A stretch of 64,000 nucleotides of DNA from Mucilaginibacter aquariorum (GCF_024498135.1 NZ_JANHOH010000002.1:434001-498000); one strand, 5' to 3'; shown: positions 42,199-51,173, counted from the first letter of the stretch. Notes: generated from the letters alone by a model not told the origin. Made by a program: numbers and translations.

Positions 42199-42233
42199 AC
42201 AAAAAAAGAGAACGGTGTTGACCATTCTCTTTT
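42199..42233 (-). terminator. Terminator of the SDR gene
   Basis: On the minus strand a 13-base stem with one mismatch is closed by a GTTG-like loop and followed by a T run (A run at 42201-42207 on the plus strand). It ends the SDR transcript before the DUF72 gene. Confidence 0.75.
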
Positions 42234-42265
42234 ACTTGATAATTTGATAGGCAACTACTCACCAA

Positions 42266-43027
42266 TTACAAGAACATCCCACCCGATGCTTCTATCCTTT
42301 GCGCGTTTATCCAGCGGGCATCTTCGGTGCATAAAAATGCTATAACACCGCCAATATCATCCGGCTGGCCGGGCCTGCCTAATGCGGTTATAGACGATAT
42401 AAATTCGTGCATTTTAGGGTGGCTTTCGAAAGCATCTTTGGTAAAATCTGTTTCTATAATGCCCGGTGCAACAAGATTAGCTGCAATACCACGGCTGCCC
42501 AACTCTTTGGCCAGATATTTAGTGAATACCTCAATAGCGCCTTTCATTGATGCGTAAGCCGCGTAACCCGGTGTGGCAAAACGGGTAAGCCCGGTTGATA
42601 GGTTAATAATACGGCCACCATCGGCAATGGTAGTAAGCAGCGTTTGCGTTAAAAAGTAAACGCCTTTAAAGTGAACGTTAAACAGGTTGTCAAAATCTTC
42701 CTCGGTAGTTTTGGCAAACGGCGATGCAGCATCGATGCCGGCATTGTTTATCAGAAAATCAAATGTATCCCTGTTCCATTTTTGCTGCAGGATAGTGGTT
42801 AACTGTTCTTTAAAAGGGCCAAATGACGCGATTTTAGAGGTGTCTAACTGTAAAGCTGCGGCTTTTAACCCTTGCGATTCAATTTCTTTAACAACCTCAT
42901 CAGCTTCTTCTTTTTTGCTGCGGTAGGTAATTATTACATCGTTGCCGTTTTTGGCAAGCTTTAACGCGGTGTTTTTACCAAGGCCCCTGCTTCCGCCTGT
43001 TATTAATGCAATTTTGTTTGTGCTCAT
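42266..43027 (-). CDS. Short-chain dehydrogenase/reductase (SDR)
   Basis: A 253-residue classical SDR. The NAD(P)-binding TGGSRGLG motif (residues 10-17), NNAG at 90-94, the catalytic Tyr-x-x-x-Lys (YASMKGAI) around 157 and the following PG segment are present. It reduces or oxidises an alcohol/ketone; the substrate is unknown. A small AraC-type regulator gene lies 220 bases upstream on the same strand and could control it. Confidence 0.85.
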   Translation of the reverse strand: MSTNKIALITGGSRGLGKNTALKLAKNGNDVIITYRSKKEEADEVVKEIESQGLKAAALQLDTSKIASFGPFKEQLTTILQQKWNRDTFDFLINNAGIDAASPFAKTTEEDFDNLFNVHFKGVYFLTQTLLTTIADGGRIINLSTGLTRFATPGYAAYASMKGAIEVFTKYLAKELGSRGIAANLVAPGIIETDFTKDAFESHPKMHEFISSITALGRPGQPDDIGGVIAFLCTEDARWINAQRIEASGGMFL

Positions 43028-43143
43028 TTTGTTATGTGTTTTAATACATTACAAATGTGAGCTTAAAACGTTGTGAAAAAATGGTGACAGCTACAGTTTT
43101 AATGGTGAGCAGTACAGTATTTTAAGCTTGATAAACGCCGCCA

Positions 43144-43238
43144 CGTCATTGCGAGGTACGAAGCAATCTCTTTAGGACAGTTATACACTTTGCATAAACG
43201 AATAACATAAAGAGATTGCTTCGTACCTCGCAATGACG
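43144..43238. repeat. Long palindromic element, CATTGCGAGGTACGAAGCAATC family (copy 2)
   Basis: A perfect 31-base inverted repeat: 43144-43174 pairs with 43208-43238 around a 33-base loop. One arm also occurs alone at 37541. It lies between the SDR and AraC-type genes and could form a strong hairpin in RNA or a cruciform in DNA. Confidence 0.75.
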
Positions 43239-43246
43239 CATATTTA

Positions 43247-43648
43247 TTAATGCAATGCTTCCTCAAACACCCGTTCCCTGTATTCTTTTGGTGTTACACC
43301 TTCAAAGCGTTTGAAAAACTTGGTAAAGTTTGATGCATCAAAAGTGAGTTTAAAGGCAACCTCTTTGATGGGTTTATGCTGCTGTATCATATCTTTAGCA
43401 ATGGCCATTATCTTTTCTTCAAAGAAAAAACAGGGTGGTTTGCCTGTGGTTAACTTAATGGTATTGGTAAGGTGGGTAGGATGTATATGCAGTATTTCAG
43501 CAAAGTCGCGGATCTCAAACATATCTACTACACGCTCATTTACTATATCGTCCAGGTGTTTATCAAGCTCCCGCAGGTAATCGGCAAATATCTCATGCTG
43601 ACGGGCTAATATTTTCTTGGGGATGGGAGTGGGCATTTTAGTTTGCAC
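43247..43648 (-). CDS. Short AraC-type helix-turn-helix protein
   Basis: A 133-residue protein comprising little more than the AraC double HTH (residues about 30-125: DFAEILHIHPTHLTNTIKLTTGKPPCFFFEEK, then the FKLTFDASNFTKFFKRFEGVTPKEYRE helix). The usual N-terminal sensing domain is absent, and nothing at the start looks like a frameshifted remnant. Such short forms exist in Bacteroidota as one-domain regulators. A likely target is the SDR gene on the same strand. Confidence 0.8.
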   Translation of the reverse strand: MQTKMPTPIPKKILARQHEIFADYLRELDKHLDDIVNERVVDMFEIRDFAEILHIHPTHLTNTIKLTTGKPPCFFFEEKIMAIAKDMIQQHKPIKEVAFKLTFDASNFTKFFKRFEGVTPKEYRERVFEEALH

Positions 43649-43726
43649 TTTTGAGTTTGCGGTTAGCAGATATCAAAATTAATAATTAATGTTTAATCAT
43701 ACACTGTTTGCAACAGAACGCCGCGT

Positions 43727-45340
43727 TTATGCAAACAGATCCGGCCTGAACTTTGGTGCAACCCTTTTCTTTGAGGCTTGTTCATAGGCATACGCAAGGC
43801 TTATGAGGTTACCTTCGTTCCAGGCAGTGCCTACAAACGATAGGCCCATCGGCAGATCATGCCAGGCACCCATGGGTACTGTGATATGCGGATAACCGGC
43901 CATAGCAGCAGGCCCGGAGAAGGAAAAACCATTATCATAGTCGCCATTGATCAGGTCTATACAAACCGCGAAGCCATTGGTTGGCGCAATTAAAGCGTCC
44001 AGCTTATTTTCCTTGAGTAAGCCGTCAATGCCCTGCCTGCTGATGCTGGTGGTTTTAGCAACCGCGTCCAAATATTCCTTACTGTTCAGGTCGCCTTTTG
44101 TTTGCGCATACTCTGCTGTCTCCTGTTTGAAAAATGGCATTACTTTTTCCTCGTTCTGCTTATTAAAGGCAATCACATCGGCCAGTGTTTTAACCTTTGC
44201 GTTGGCTTTGCTCAGGTAATGGTTTAGACCATCTTTAAACTCGTATAGTAACACTTTAAATTCTGCTCCGTCTATCGGTTTTAAGCGGACACTCAAATCA
44301 ACTTCTATAATTTCAGCACCCTGCTTTTTCATGGTGTCGATAGCTGCTTTAAGTAAAGCATCTGTAGCAGCGGGCAGCTTTTCAATTTTTACTAAGCCAA
44401 GTCGTTTGCCTTTTAGTCCGTTAATGTCCAGGTACTTAGTGTAATCTTTCTCGGGTTTGCTTTTAAGGGTCGCATCATCGGCTGCGTCAATATCAGCCAA
44501 TGCGCCAAGCAGTATAGCGGCATCTTTAACAGTACGCGCCATTGGCCCGGCGGTATCCTGTGTTTTTGATATGGGGATAATGCCGCTGCGGCTCCATAAG
44601 CCTACTGTCGGCTTAATGCCTACCAAACCATTTACCGAGGATGGCGAAACGATTGAGCCATCTGTTTCGGTACCTATGGCTATGGCGCATAAATTGGCTG
44701 CGGTTGCAGAGCCCGAACCTGCGCTGGATCCGCTTGGGTTCCTGTCGAGCACATAAGGGCATTTGGTTTGCAAACCGCGGCTGCTCCAGCCGCTTGTTGA
44801 CCGTGTAGAGCGGAAATTTGCCCACTCGCTCAGATTGGTTTTGCCTAAAATTACCGCGCCAGCCTTACGCAGTTTGTGTATAATAAAGGCATCTTGCTTG
44901 GCAAAGTTATCGCTTAAGGCCAGTGAACCCGCGGTGGTATGCATGTTATCGCCCGTATCAATATTGTCTTTTATCAGTACCGGGATACCGTGTAAAAGGC
45001 CACGCAGCCTGCCTGCTTTGCGTTCCTTATCCATATTGTCGGCCATATCCAGCGCGCTTTTATTTAGCTCGATAACCGAGTTTATTTTAGGGCCGTTCTT
45101 ATCTATGGCTTCAATCCTTTTTAAATACAGTTCGGTGATCGACCGGGAGGTATGCGTACCGCTTTCCATCTTTTTTTGCAGATCGCTTATGGTTGCTTCA
45201 TTCAATTCAAAATCGTCGGTAAAGCCTTCGTTTTCAGCTGTTTTCTTATCTGCAGAGGGTTGGGCGCACGATGCTGCAACAAGGGTTGATAAGGTTAAAC
45301 CAGCTAATGAACCTGTTTTTAAAAAGTTTCTTCTTTGCAT
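43727..45340 (-). CDS. Exported amidase of the amidase-signature family
   Basis: A 537-residue amidase. It starts MQRRNFLKTGSL, a twin-arginine motif (RRNFLK) followed by a hydrophobic stretch and a Cys in VAASC that fits a lipobox, so it is probably a Tat-exported lipoprotein. The Ser-cisSer-Lys triad is visible: Lys in VLIKDNIDTG, the GSSAGSGSA core and Ser in GTETDGSIVSPS. It should hydrolyse amides; the substrate is unknown. Gene is between the AraC-type gene and a pair of secreted paralogues on the same strand. Confidence 0.85.
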   Translation of the reverse strand: MQRRNFLKTGSLAGLTLSTLVAASCAQPSADKKTAENEGFTDDFELNEATISDLQKKMESGTHTSRSITELYLKRIEAIDKNGPKINSVIELNKSALDMADNMDKERKAGRLRGLLHGIPVLIKDNIDTGDNMHTTAGSLALSDNFAKQDAFIIHKLRKAGAVILGKTNLSEWANFRSTRSTSGWSSRGLQTKCPYVLDRNPSGSSAGSGSATAANLCAIAIGTETDGSIVSPSSVNGLVGIKPTVGLWSRSGIIPISKTQDTAGPMARTVKDAAILLGALADIDAADDATLKSKPEKDYTKYLDINGLKGKRLGLVKIEKLPAATDALLKAAIDTMKKQGAEIIEVDLSVRLKPIDGAEFKVLLYEFKDGLNHYLSKANAKVKTLADVIAFNKQNEEKVMPFFKQETAEYAQTKGDLNSKEYLDAVAKTTSISRQGIDGLLKENKLDALIAPTNGFAVCIDLINGDYDNGFSFSGPAAMAGYPHITVPMGAWHDLPMGLSFVGTAWNEGNLISLAYAYEQASKKRVAPKFRPDLFA

Positions 45341-45395
45341 AAAAAGGGCGGTTGTTTAATTGCGTAATTAACGAAATAAATAGCTGATTATAAAG

Positions 45396-45914
45396 CTAAT
45401 CTGCAAAGAACATGGGTTTGCCAGATGGGGGAATGATCAGATCATTATTATAATTGGGCAGAAGCTTGTGTAAAACATCAGCAGGCATTTTGCCTACATC
45501 TAAAAAGGTCCAGCTTTTACCCTTGTTATCACTAATAGCCAGCAGGTAAGAGCGCCCAACATAGCGTCCGTTAAACATCCGCAGGATAATGGTTTCTGGC
45601 AGCAGGCAGTGTATTTGGTTGCCTGCCTTATAGAACCGGCCGGGCGAACCTACCGAGCCGTCAAATGTCATGATGCCTTGTTTTTTCAGGTTTTCAATAC
45701 GCTCTATAATGAGTTTTTGCATGGTATCCCTGCCGCCGGATAATTCGACCAATTTAGGATATGTAAGGTCAATAACCGTCCTGAAATCGCCATTAAATGT
45801 CGCTGTGGCAAAACGTTTCGCCTGTTTTTTAACCACTACAGTGTCCTGGGCAAAAGTTGCAAAAGGGAGTAGTAAAACAAGTACGGAAAAGATGAAATTC
45901 TTAATAGAGCACAT
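45396..45914 (-). CDS. Secreted protein, paralogue 2
   Basis: A 172-residue protein with a signal peptide ending FATFAQ. The mature part shares an alignable pattern with the next-upstream gene: VVVKKQAKR, DFRTVIDLTYPKLVE, GSVGSPGRFYKAGNQIHCLLPETI, SKGKSWTFLDV and DLIIPP. The two genes are tandem duplicates. Family function is not recognised; each looks like a small exported beta-rich domain (cystatin- or nuclear-transport-factor-like in length). Downstream of paralogue 1 by 108 bases. Confidence 0.7.
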   Translation of the reverse strand: MCSIKNFIFSVLVLLLPFATFAQDTVVVKKQAKRFATATFNGDFRTVIDLTYPKLVELSGGRDTMQKLIIERIENLKKQGIMTFDGSVGSPGRFYKAGNQIHCLLPETIILRMFNGRYVGRSYLLAISDNKGKSWTFLDVGKMPADVLHKLLPNYNNDLIIPPSGKPMFFAD

Positions 45915-46021
45915 TTACAATTTCGGCCAGGGCCGGGTTTTCTGTTTATAGTGGTCCGTAAATAACGGCAATAAATTTATAACGAAGTTATGATATTTTC
46001 ATTGCCGTTGGTAACCGTTGG

Positions 46022-46525
46022 TTACAACATTACAGGTGGGGCCGGCTTAGGGATTATAAGGTTATTATTGAAGTTGGGGAATAAGGTTTTAACAGAATTG
46101 ATAGTGCCCTGGTTCAAATCCAAAAAGCTCCAGTTCTTGCCACCATCGTTGCTTATGGCCAGCAAATTGCTTTTTGCAGACATGCGCCCCCTTGAAGTTT
46201 TCATGATCAGCGTTTCGGGGATCAAACAATGGATTTCGGTGCCGGCTTTATAAAACTTACCCGGCGATCCAATACTGACCTTTTCGAATGCAAATCCCTG
46301 CGCCTTCATTTGGTTAATGCCATTGCTCATCATTTGAAGCATCTTCTCCTTACCGCCTCCAAACGCAACCGCTTTTGGATAGGTATGCGCAATAACCGTT
46401 TTAAAATCGCTGTTTAATAGTGCTTTGGCAATTACGTTAGCCTGGCGTTTAACAACTGTGGTATCCTGCGCAAAAAGTGAGGCAGGCATTAAAAGGAGCA
46501 GTATTATTTTGATAGATAACTTCAT
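46022..46525 (-). CDS. Secreted protein, paralogue 1
   Basis: A 167-residue exported protein: signal peptide to about residue 20 (KIILLLLMPASLFAQ), then VVKRQANVIAKALLNSDFKTVIAHTYPKAVAFGGGKEKML, the SIGSPGKFYKAGTEIHCLIPETLIM segment and a NLLAISNDGGKNWSFLDLN block. Its start overlaps the stop of the upstream phosphodiesterase by 4 bases (ATGA), so it is made with that enzyme. Paralogue 2 lies downstream. I do not recognise the family. Confidence 0.7.
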   Translation of the reverse strand: MKLSIKIILLLLMPASLFAQDTTVVKRQANVIAKALLNSDFKTVIAHTYPKAVAFGGGKEKMLQMMSNGINQMKAQGFAFEKVSIGSPGKFYKAGTEIHCLIPETLIMKTSRGRMSAKSNLLAISNDGGKNWSFLDLNQGTINSVKTLFPNFNNNLIIPKPAPPVML

Positions 46526-47808
46526 TTCTTCTTTTTAGGCGTTTTACCGACCAGTATTTTATTGGCCAACTGGTTTGTACCGTCAATTTTATCGGTGTAC
46601 TTAATGCCCAATATCCGACTAATTAAATTAAATACCGAAACATTCTCAAATGCCGGGATGCTTAGATGCTTTTTAAATGCCGAGCCCCAGGCATAAAAGG
46701 TGGCGTGCATGTCTTTAACCGCACTTGGGTCGTACCCATGCCAGCCGGGGTTTATTTTCTTGCTTTTCCAAAGATTAAAGATCTTAGGCGCCCGTGGTAT
46801 CAGTAGGATATCGCCAATGCGGTTATGCCAGTCGTCAGTTGTGCCATAATGCAGGTGGGCCGGTACGTTGGTTTTTAAGTAAACGTCGTAATCCCTTGCC
46901 TCTTTTCTAAGCCCCTCATAGGTGCTTTGGATATATTTTTTATCCTTAGCATAAAGCTCCACCAAAACACCATCGCCAGATACCACAAACTGAGTGGTGT
47001 CAATAGCTGCCGGGATACCCATGGGGTTTTGGTTGTCAACTTTAGTCATACCGTGGTCTGATACAAAAACAAAGTTTACATCTAACCCGGTGGTTTTTAC
47101 AGCTTTCTGCAACTCATTTACTGCCGAATCTACAAAATGCACCTCGTGCTCCGTCTCCGGTGACTCGGGGCCGTAAAGGTGCGCGGCATGGTCAACCTGC
47201 GGGAAGTAAAAGGTTATAAAATGCGGGCGCTGGGCGGGGGGAAGGTTCAGCCAGTCGACCACTGCAGCAATACGGTTATGAATATTTATTTTTTCGTTAT
47301 AGATGTAGTAATAGGTTGGGCGTGTGCCCTGGATCTCGGCTTCTGATGCTACCCAGTAAAAACTGGCCGAAAGCATTTTTTGCTGCTCGGCACGTACCCA
47401 AAGCGGGGCGCCGCCATACCAGGTGCCATCAGCCACCTTGGTTTTGTTGCCCATCGAGTATCTGTCGTTACGTTTGCGATCGTAAAAAGTATTGTTCACT
47501 AAACCCGAGTGGGATGGATACAAACCGCTGATAATGGCATAATGATTTGGAAAGGTAACCGAAGGATAGGACGGTATCATAGATGTAGCGCTTATTCCTT
47601 CGCTGCTCAGTCTAAGCAGGTTATCCGCATTGTATTTTTTAGCGAAATCGTACCGGAAACCATCGGCAGAGATCAATATTACATAAGGCTTTTTCTGCTG
47701 AGCGACGCTGTTTGTACGGTTTGGGATTATTTTTTGTGTGGTATCCTGGCAAAAGCTATTAAGGGTAACCGCGAGCAGCGTAAGCAGCAGCAAGCTATAT
47801 TTTTTCAT
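46522..47808 (-). CDS. Secreted nucleotide pyrophosphatase/phosphodiesterase-like protein
   Basis: A 428-residue alkaline-phosphatase-superfamily enzyme. The ATG at 47808 starts MKKYSLLLLTLLAV, a proper signal peptide; the longer upstream frame is not used. Metal/nucleophile motifs are ISADGFRYDF, YPSVTFPNHYAI (Thr nucleophile region), VSDHGMTKV and HAATTDDWHN-like later His. Similar proteins hydrolyse nucleotide or lipid phosphodiester bonds outside the cell. Its stop overlaps the start of the first secreted paralogue. Confidence 0.85.
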   Translation of the reverse strand: MKKYSLLLLTLLAVTLNSFCQDTTQKIIPNRTNSVAQQKKPYVILISADGFRYDFAKKYNADNLLRLSSEGISATSMIPSYPSVTFPNHYAIISGLYPSHSGLVNNTFYDRKRNDRYSMGNKTKVADGTWYGGAPLWVRAEQQKMLSASFYWVASEAEIQGTRPTYYYIYNEKINIHNRIAAVVDWLNLPPAQRPHFITFYFPQVDHAAHLYGPESPETEHEVHFVDSAVNELQKAVKTTGLDVNFVFVSDHGMTKVDNQNPMGIPAAIDTTQFVVSGDGVLVELYAKDKKYIQSTYEGLRKEARDYDVYLKTNVPAHLHYGTTDDWHNRIGDILLIPRAPKIFNLWKSKKINPGWHGYDPSAVKDMHATFYAWGSAFKKHLSIPAFENVSVFNLISRILGIKYTDKIDGTNQLANKILVGKTPKKKK

Positions 47809-47988
47809 ATGTATAACGATGGTGAGTAAAATTAGGTAAATAAGGTTAACGAAAGGATATGTTAACGTTAATGTTGCAGTTGGCTGGCGTAAACTTATCG
47901 CTGACATACCTGTTCATTTTTAACATACTCTAACTGATTTTTTGCAAAACCATTGTTTGATGTACTCAATTAATTAAACTTGTTTAGT

Positions 47989-48960
47989 ATGAAGATCAAA
48001 GCTTTATTAGTGCTAATTGGCCTTGTTACAGGCACTGTTTCATTCGCGCAAAACCCTGTGGCTATAAATGGCGCCTTAACGGTACGTGGCAATAAAATTA
48101 TCAACAAAAATGGTGTTCCGCCGCAATTAAGGGGCATCAGCCTTTCGTGGAGTTTGTGGGGCGGGAAAAAGTATTATAACCCTGCTGTAATAGATTGGTT
48201 GGTGTCTGATTTTAAAGCTTCGATAATTCGCGCTTCAATGGGTGTACAGCCCGACCATGGTTATTTGCAGGAGCCGGAAAGGCAAAAGAAAATGATAATT
48301 ACCGTGGTAGATGAAGCCATTAAACAAGGTGTTTATGTACTGATTGACTGGCATGATCATAATGGGCACCTGCATATCCCGCAATCAAAAGCATTTTTTG
48401 CCGAAATGGCAAAGAAATATAAAGGCGTGCCCAATGTAATTTACGAAATATGGAACGAGCCCGAACGCATTAGTTGGGATACCGTTAAAAATTATTCGGT
48501 GCAGTTAATTGCTGAAATTAGAAAGTATGACCCTGATAACCTGATCGTGGTGGGCAGCCCAAAATGGGATCAGGATGTGGACGTGGCCGCTGCAAGCCCG
48601 GTAACCGGCTTTAAAAACATAGCTTATTCTTTTCACTTTTATGCGACAGACCCAAACCATCAGGATGGTTTACGCGCCAAGGCAGATAAAGCCATTAAAA
48701 TGGGTTTGCCGCTTATTGTTACCGAGTGGGGCGTTGGCGAATCAAACGGCGACGGCAAATTTGATCTGGCCAAAAACAAAAAGTGGATGGATTGGGTAGA
48801 GAAGAATCAGCTTAGCTGGGTAAACTGGAATATTACTGATAAAAAAGAAACTACCGCCATTTTGCGACCCGGTGCCCCAGGCAAGGGTGGATGGACAGCA
48901 AACCAGCTTACACCTGCCGGTTCTTACATCCGCGAGCAGCTTAGATCGCTGAATAAGTGA
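47989..48960 (+). CDS. Glycoside hydrolase family 5 protein
   Basis: A 323-residue exported glycosidase. ATG at 47989 gives a signal peptide ending VSFAQ; an in-frame TTG at 47980 is rejected. The family 5 acid/base E157 stands in IWNEPER and the nucleophile E246 in VTEWGVG; IDWHDH and FHFYATDPNHQ are also typical. It should cut beta-1,4 glucans or mannans; exact substrate unknown. Followed by a lipoprotein gene on the same strand. Confidence 0.88.
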   Translation: MKIKALLVLIGLVTGTVSFAQNPVAINGALTVRGNKIINKNGVPPQLRGISLSWSLWGGKKYYNPAVIDWLVSDFKASIIRASMGVQPDHGYLQEPERQKKMIITVVDEAIKQGVYVLIDWHDHNGHLHIPQSKAFFAEMAKKYKGVPNVIYEIWNEPERISWDTVKNYSVQLIAEIRKYDPDNLIVVGSPKWDQDVDVAAASPVTGFKNIAYSFHFYATDPNHQDGLRAKADKAIKMGLPLIVTEWGVGESNGDGKFDLAKNKKWMDWVEKNQLSWVNWNITDKKETTAILRPGAPGKGGWTANQLTPAGSYIREQLRSLNK

Positions 48961-49010
48961 AATTTATGTTACAATGACCTGCTTATGTGTTAAATCACTT
49001 ACATTTATGC

Positions 49011-49469
49011 ATGGCACCAGGCAGGGTATATATTGTATTGTTATTTGTATTAGCCCTGCAGGCATGCAACACCCATAAAAAGAAGATCTATACCAGTGAA
49101 TGCGCTACAGAAGTGCATTTTAAAAGAGTGAACTTTTCCCATCTCATAGATAGTATTAAATTTTACGACAAGCAGTATGTAGAAGTATCCGGCAAATATG
49201 TGGAGGGTAAGCATATATCTGCCCTGGTAAACGATAGCACCTTTACCAGCCATGGCAATAATCGTTCGCTTTGGGTAAATTTTACGCAAGATTGCCCGCT
49301 ATATCTTAAAGATAAACATATTGGGTTATTTGAGACTGAAGATGGCCAGTATAATGAGATCAACAACAAGCAAATGACCATTAGGGGGCGTATAGACTTA
49401 CAAAAGAAAGGCCATAAAGAAGCTTATTGTGCAACCCTAAACGAGGTTAGTTACCTGGAGCTTTATTAA
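49011..49469 (+). CDS. Lipoprotein-like hypothetical protein
   Basis: A 152-residue protein from the ATG at 49011 (a GTG at 48987 is less likely). The N terminus VYIVLLFVLALQAC ends in a lipobox-like Cys, so a lipid anchor is expected. The mature region is polar with AEVHF-type and SGKYVEGKHISALV segments, beta-rich and without a recognised domain. Its stop overlaps the stop of the convergent BLUF gene by 4 bases. Confidence 0.6.
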   Translation: MAPGRVYIVLLFVLALQACNTHKKKIYTSECATEVHFKRVNFSHLIDSIKFYDKQYVEVSGKYVEGKHISALVNDSTFTSHGNNRSLWVNFTQDCPLYLKDKHIGLFETEDGQYNEINNKQMTIRGRIDLQKKGHKEAYCATLNEVSYLELY

Positions 49470-49888
49470 AAACTTATTAAAAGTTTATTGGTTTCTATAA
49501 AAGTTTGCAAGGTTACAATAGCTGCGCTGCTATCCTGTTTTTGGCTTAACTCATCAGTATGTTTTAGATAACCTATTAAGTGATCAACCTTATCAGCCTT
49601 TGCAGTAGAAAAGCCCATCGACCAGTCAGAAAAGCTTCTTTCCTGAATAGGCCCGTTAATTAATGTTATTAGATTTTTGTGCCTGGTATCGGTTTCAATT
49701 TTTGAAAATATCGCGTCTACATCAGCATCATCGCCTTCAACCACTTGTATAAAAGTTCCTTCACTATATAGTAAAACTCCTGTTACATTACGCTCAGTAT
49801 TATTTTCGCGGGCCGAATTAAGAATCTCGATAAGCTGTTCATCATCCAGTAATTTAACAGCGGTACATAAATAAACAATGTTTTTCAT
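49466..49888 (-). CDS. BLUF-domain blue-light photoreceptor
   Basis: A 140-residue protein consisting of a single BLUF domain. The flavin-site residues are in place: Y6 (VYLC), N34 (NVTGVLLY), Q48 (FIQVVEG), W89 and M91 (FSDWSMGF). These match the Tyr-Gln-Trp/Met network that drives the light response in AppA-type BLUF proteins. No output domain is fused, so it must act on a partner protein. A short C-terminal extension after the fold (about 95-140) could make that contact. The partner is not identifiable here. Confidence 0.9.
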   Translation of the reverse strand: MKNIVYLCTAVKLLDDEQLIEILNSARENNTERNVTGVLLYSEGTFIQVVEGDDADVDAIFSKIETDTRHKNLITLINGPIQERSFSDWSMGFSTAKADKVDHLIGYLKHTDELSQKQDSSAAIVTLQTFIETNKLLISF

Positions 49889-49958
49889 TATATGTGGTTA
49901 TGTATCGTAAGATAATATTTTCTTTTGATGAAAAAATAAATCCTATAAATAAATTAGA

Positions 49959-50720
49959 TTAAATATCTAATTGTAAACCATCATAAGCTAACTCAATCCC
50001 GGCAGGAAGTTCTTTAGCGATATCTGCATGACGGCCCAGGCGGTGACTAATATGGGTGAAGTAGGTTTTTTCGGCGTTGATATCCTGTGCAAAGGCAATG
50101 GCTTCATCCAGGGTAAAGTGTGAGATATGTGTATCTTTTTGCAGCGCGTTTATTACCAATATTTTTGAACCCCGAATTTTTTCTTTCTCTACATCAGATA
50201 CCGTTTTTGCATCGGTGATATAAGTAAAATCCTTTATCCGGAAACCTTTAACCGGCAGCTTGTAATGCATTACCTCGATAGGGGTAAAGTGCACCCGGCC
50301 AATATCAAAAGGCTGCAGATCGATAGTATGGAGGTTTATCTGCGGGATGCCCGGATATCCTTTATCGGCAAAAATATAAGGAAACTCGCGGCGCAGGGCT
50401 AATTGAACACGTTCATCGGCATATACATCTACAGGCCCAAGTTGCTTGTAATTAAACGCGCGAATATCATCCATGCCGGCCACATGATCTTTATGCTCGT
50501 GGGTAAAAACAATGGCATCCAGGTGTTTTACTTTAGCGCGCAGCATCTGGTACCTAAAATCGGGCCCCGAATCAATCACGATCACTTTATCTTCGCCCTC
50601 TACCAAAATAGAGGTACGCAAGCGGTTATCATGCTTATCGGCAGATGTACACACCTCGCATTCGCAGGCAATAACAGGTACGCCCTGTGATGTTCCGGTT
50701 CCTAAAAATGTAATGGTCAC
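49959..50720 (-). CDS. Metallo-beta-lactamase-fold hydrolase (PhnP-like)
   Basis: A 253-residue protein with GTG start at 50720. The metal-binding motif THEHKDHVAGMDDI and the later H and D residues (VMHYKLPVKGFR, THISHRLGRHADI) are present. The overall layout matches PhnP/RNase Z-related phosphodiesterases, which hydrolyse cyclic phosphodiesters. Exact substrate unknown. The GTG overlaps the upstream 90-residue gene stop (GTGA), so the two are coupled. Confidence 0.85.
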   Translation of the reverse strand: MTITFLGTGTSQGVPVIACECEVCTSADKHDNRLRTSILVEGEDKVIVIDSGPDFRYQMLRAKVKHLDAIVFTHEHKDHVAGMDDIRAFNYKQLGPVDVYADERVQLALRREFPYIFADKGYPGIPQINLHTIDLQPFDIGRVHFTPIEVMHYKLPVKGFRIKDFTYITDAKTVSDVEKEKIRGSKILVINALQKDTHISHFTLDEAIAFAQDINAEKTYFTHISHRLGRHADIAKELPAGIELAYDGLQLDI

Positions 50721-50989
50721 AGCTGCAGGGTTGTTTGTTTTAATTGATGTAAAAATGCAGCCTGTTTATCGTCTAATAAATTATAATCTACTTCAAGGGT
50801 ACGAGCCAGCTCGGCCACCGAGGCTATTTTGCTTTCCAGGTTGGCAAATTTATTTACAACTATTACACGGCTGTTTAGCAGCATGCAAGCGCCGGTTTTA
50901 AAGTTGCCTTTCTCATACCTAACCCGGTAACCTGCTGTTTTAAGCAGCATCTCCAGTTTTTCGAGTGTATGATTGGTAATGGTAAGCAT
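50717..50989 (-). CDS. Small hypothetical protein coupled to PhnP-like gene
   Basis: A 90-residue protein if ATG at 50989 is used (a longer version starts at 51016). It is helical, with EKLEMLLKTAGYRVRYEKGNF and ACMLLNSRVIVVNKFANLESKIASVAELA. The stop overlaps the PhnP-like start by 4 bases. No family recognised. Its strict coupling suggests a shared process. Confidence 0.6.
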   Translation of the reverse strand: MLTITNHTLEKLEMLLKTAGYRVRYEKGNFKTGACMLLNSRVIVVNKFANLESKIASVAELARTLEVDYNLLDDKQAAFLHQLKQTTLQL

Positions 50990-51173
50990 CTTTTCAAAAA
51001 TAGTAACATTTACCATTATGGAGGTAAAATGTTGTAAATAGATGTATCATCGATCTGTAAATAAACTTCTTAAATTTTTTTATAAAGATTTGTAGTCTAT
51101 TGTAAATCACTTTAATTAATTACTATATTGGTGCAATAATTCTCCTGAAATAATTTAATCAATTGTACCCATT

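Noticed and set aside
43247-43648. AraC-type gene as a frameshifted pseudogene
   Set aside because: The start codon, length and intact double HTH are regular; no sensing-domain remnant was seen upstream in another frame.
46095-46125. tRNA-like GGTTCAAATCC sequence
   Set aside because: It lies inside the coding part of the secreted paralogue and no acceptor stem can be formed around it.
47809-47907. Upstream extension of the secreted phosphodiesterase
   Set aside because: It would place 33 residues before a normal signal peptide; ATG at 47808 is used.
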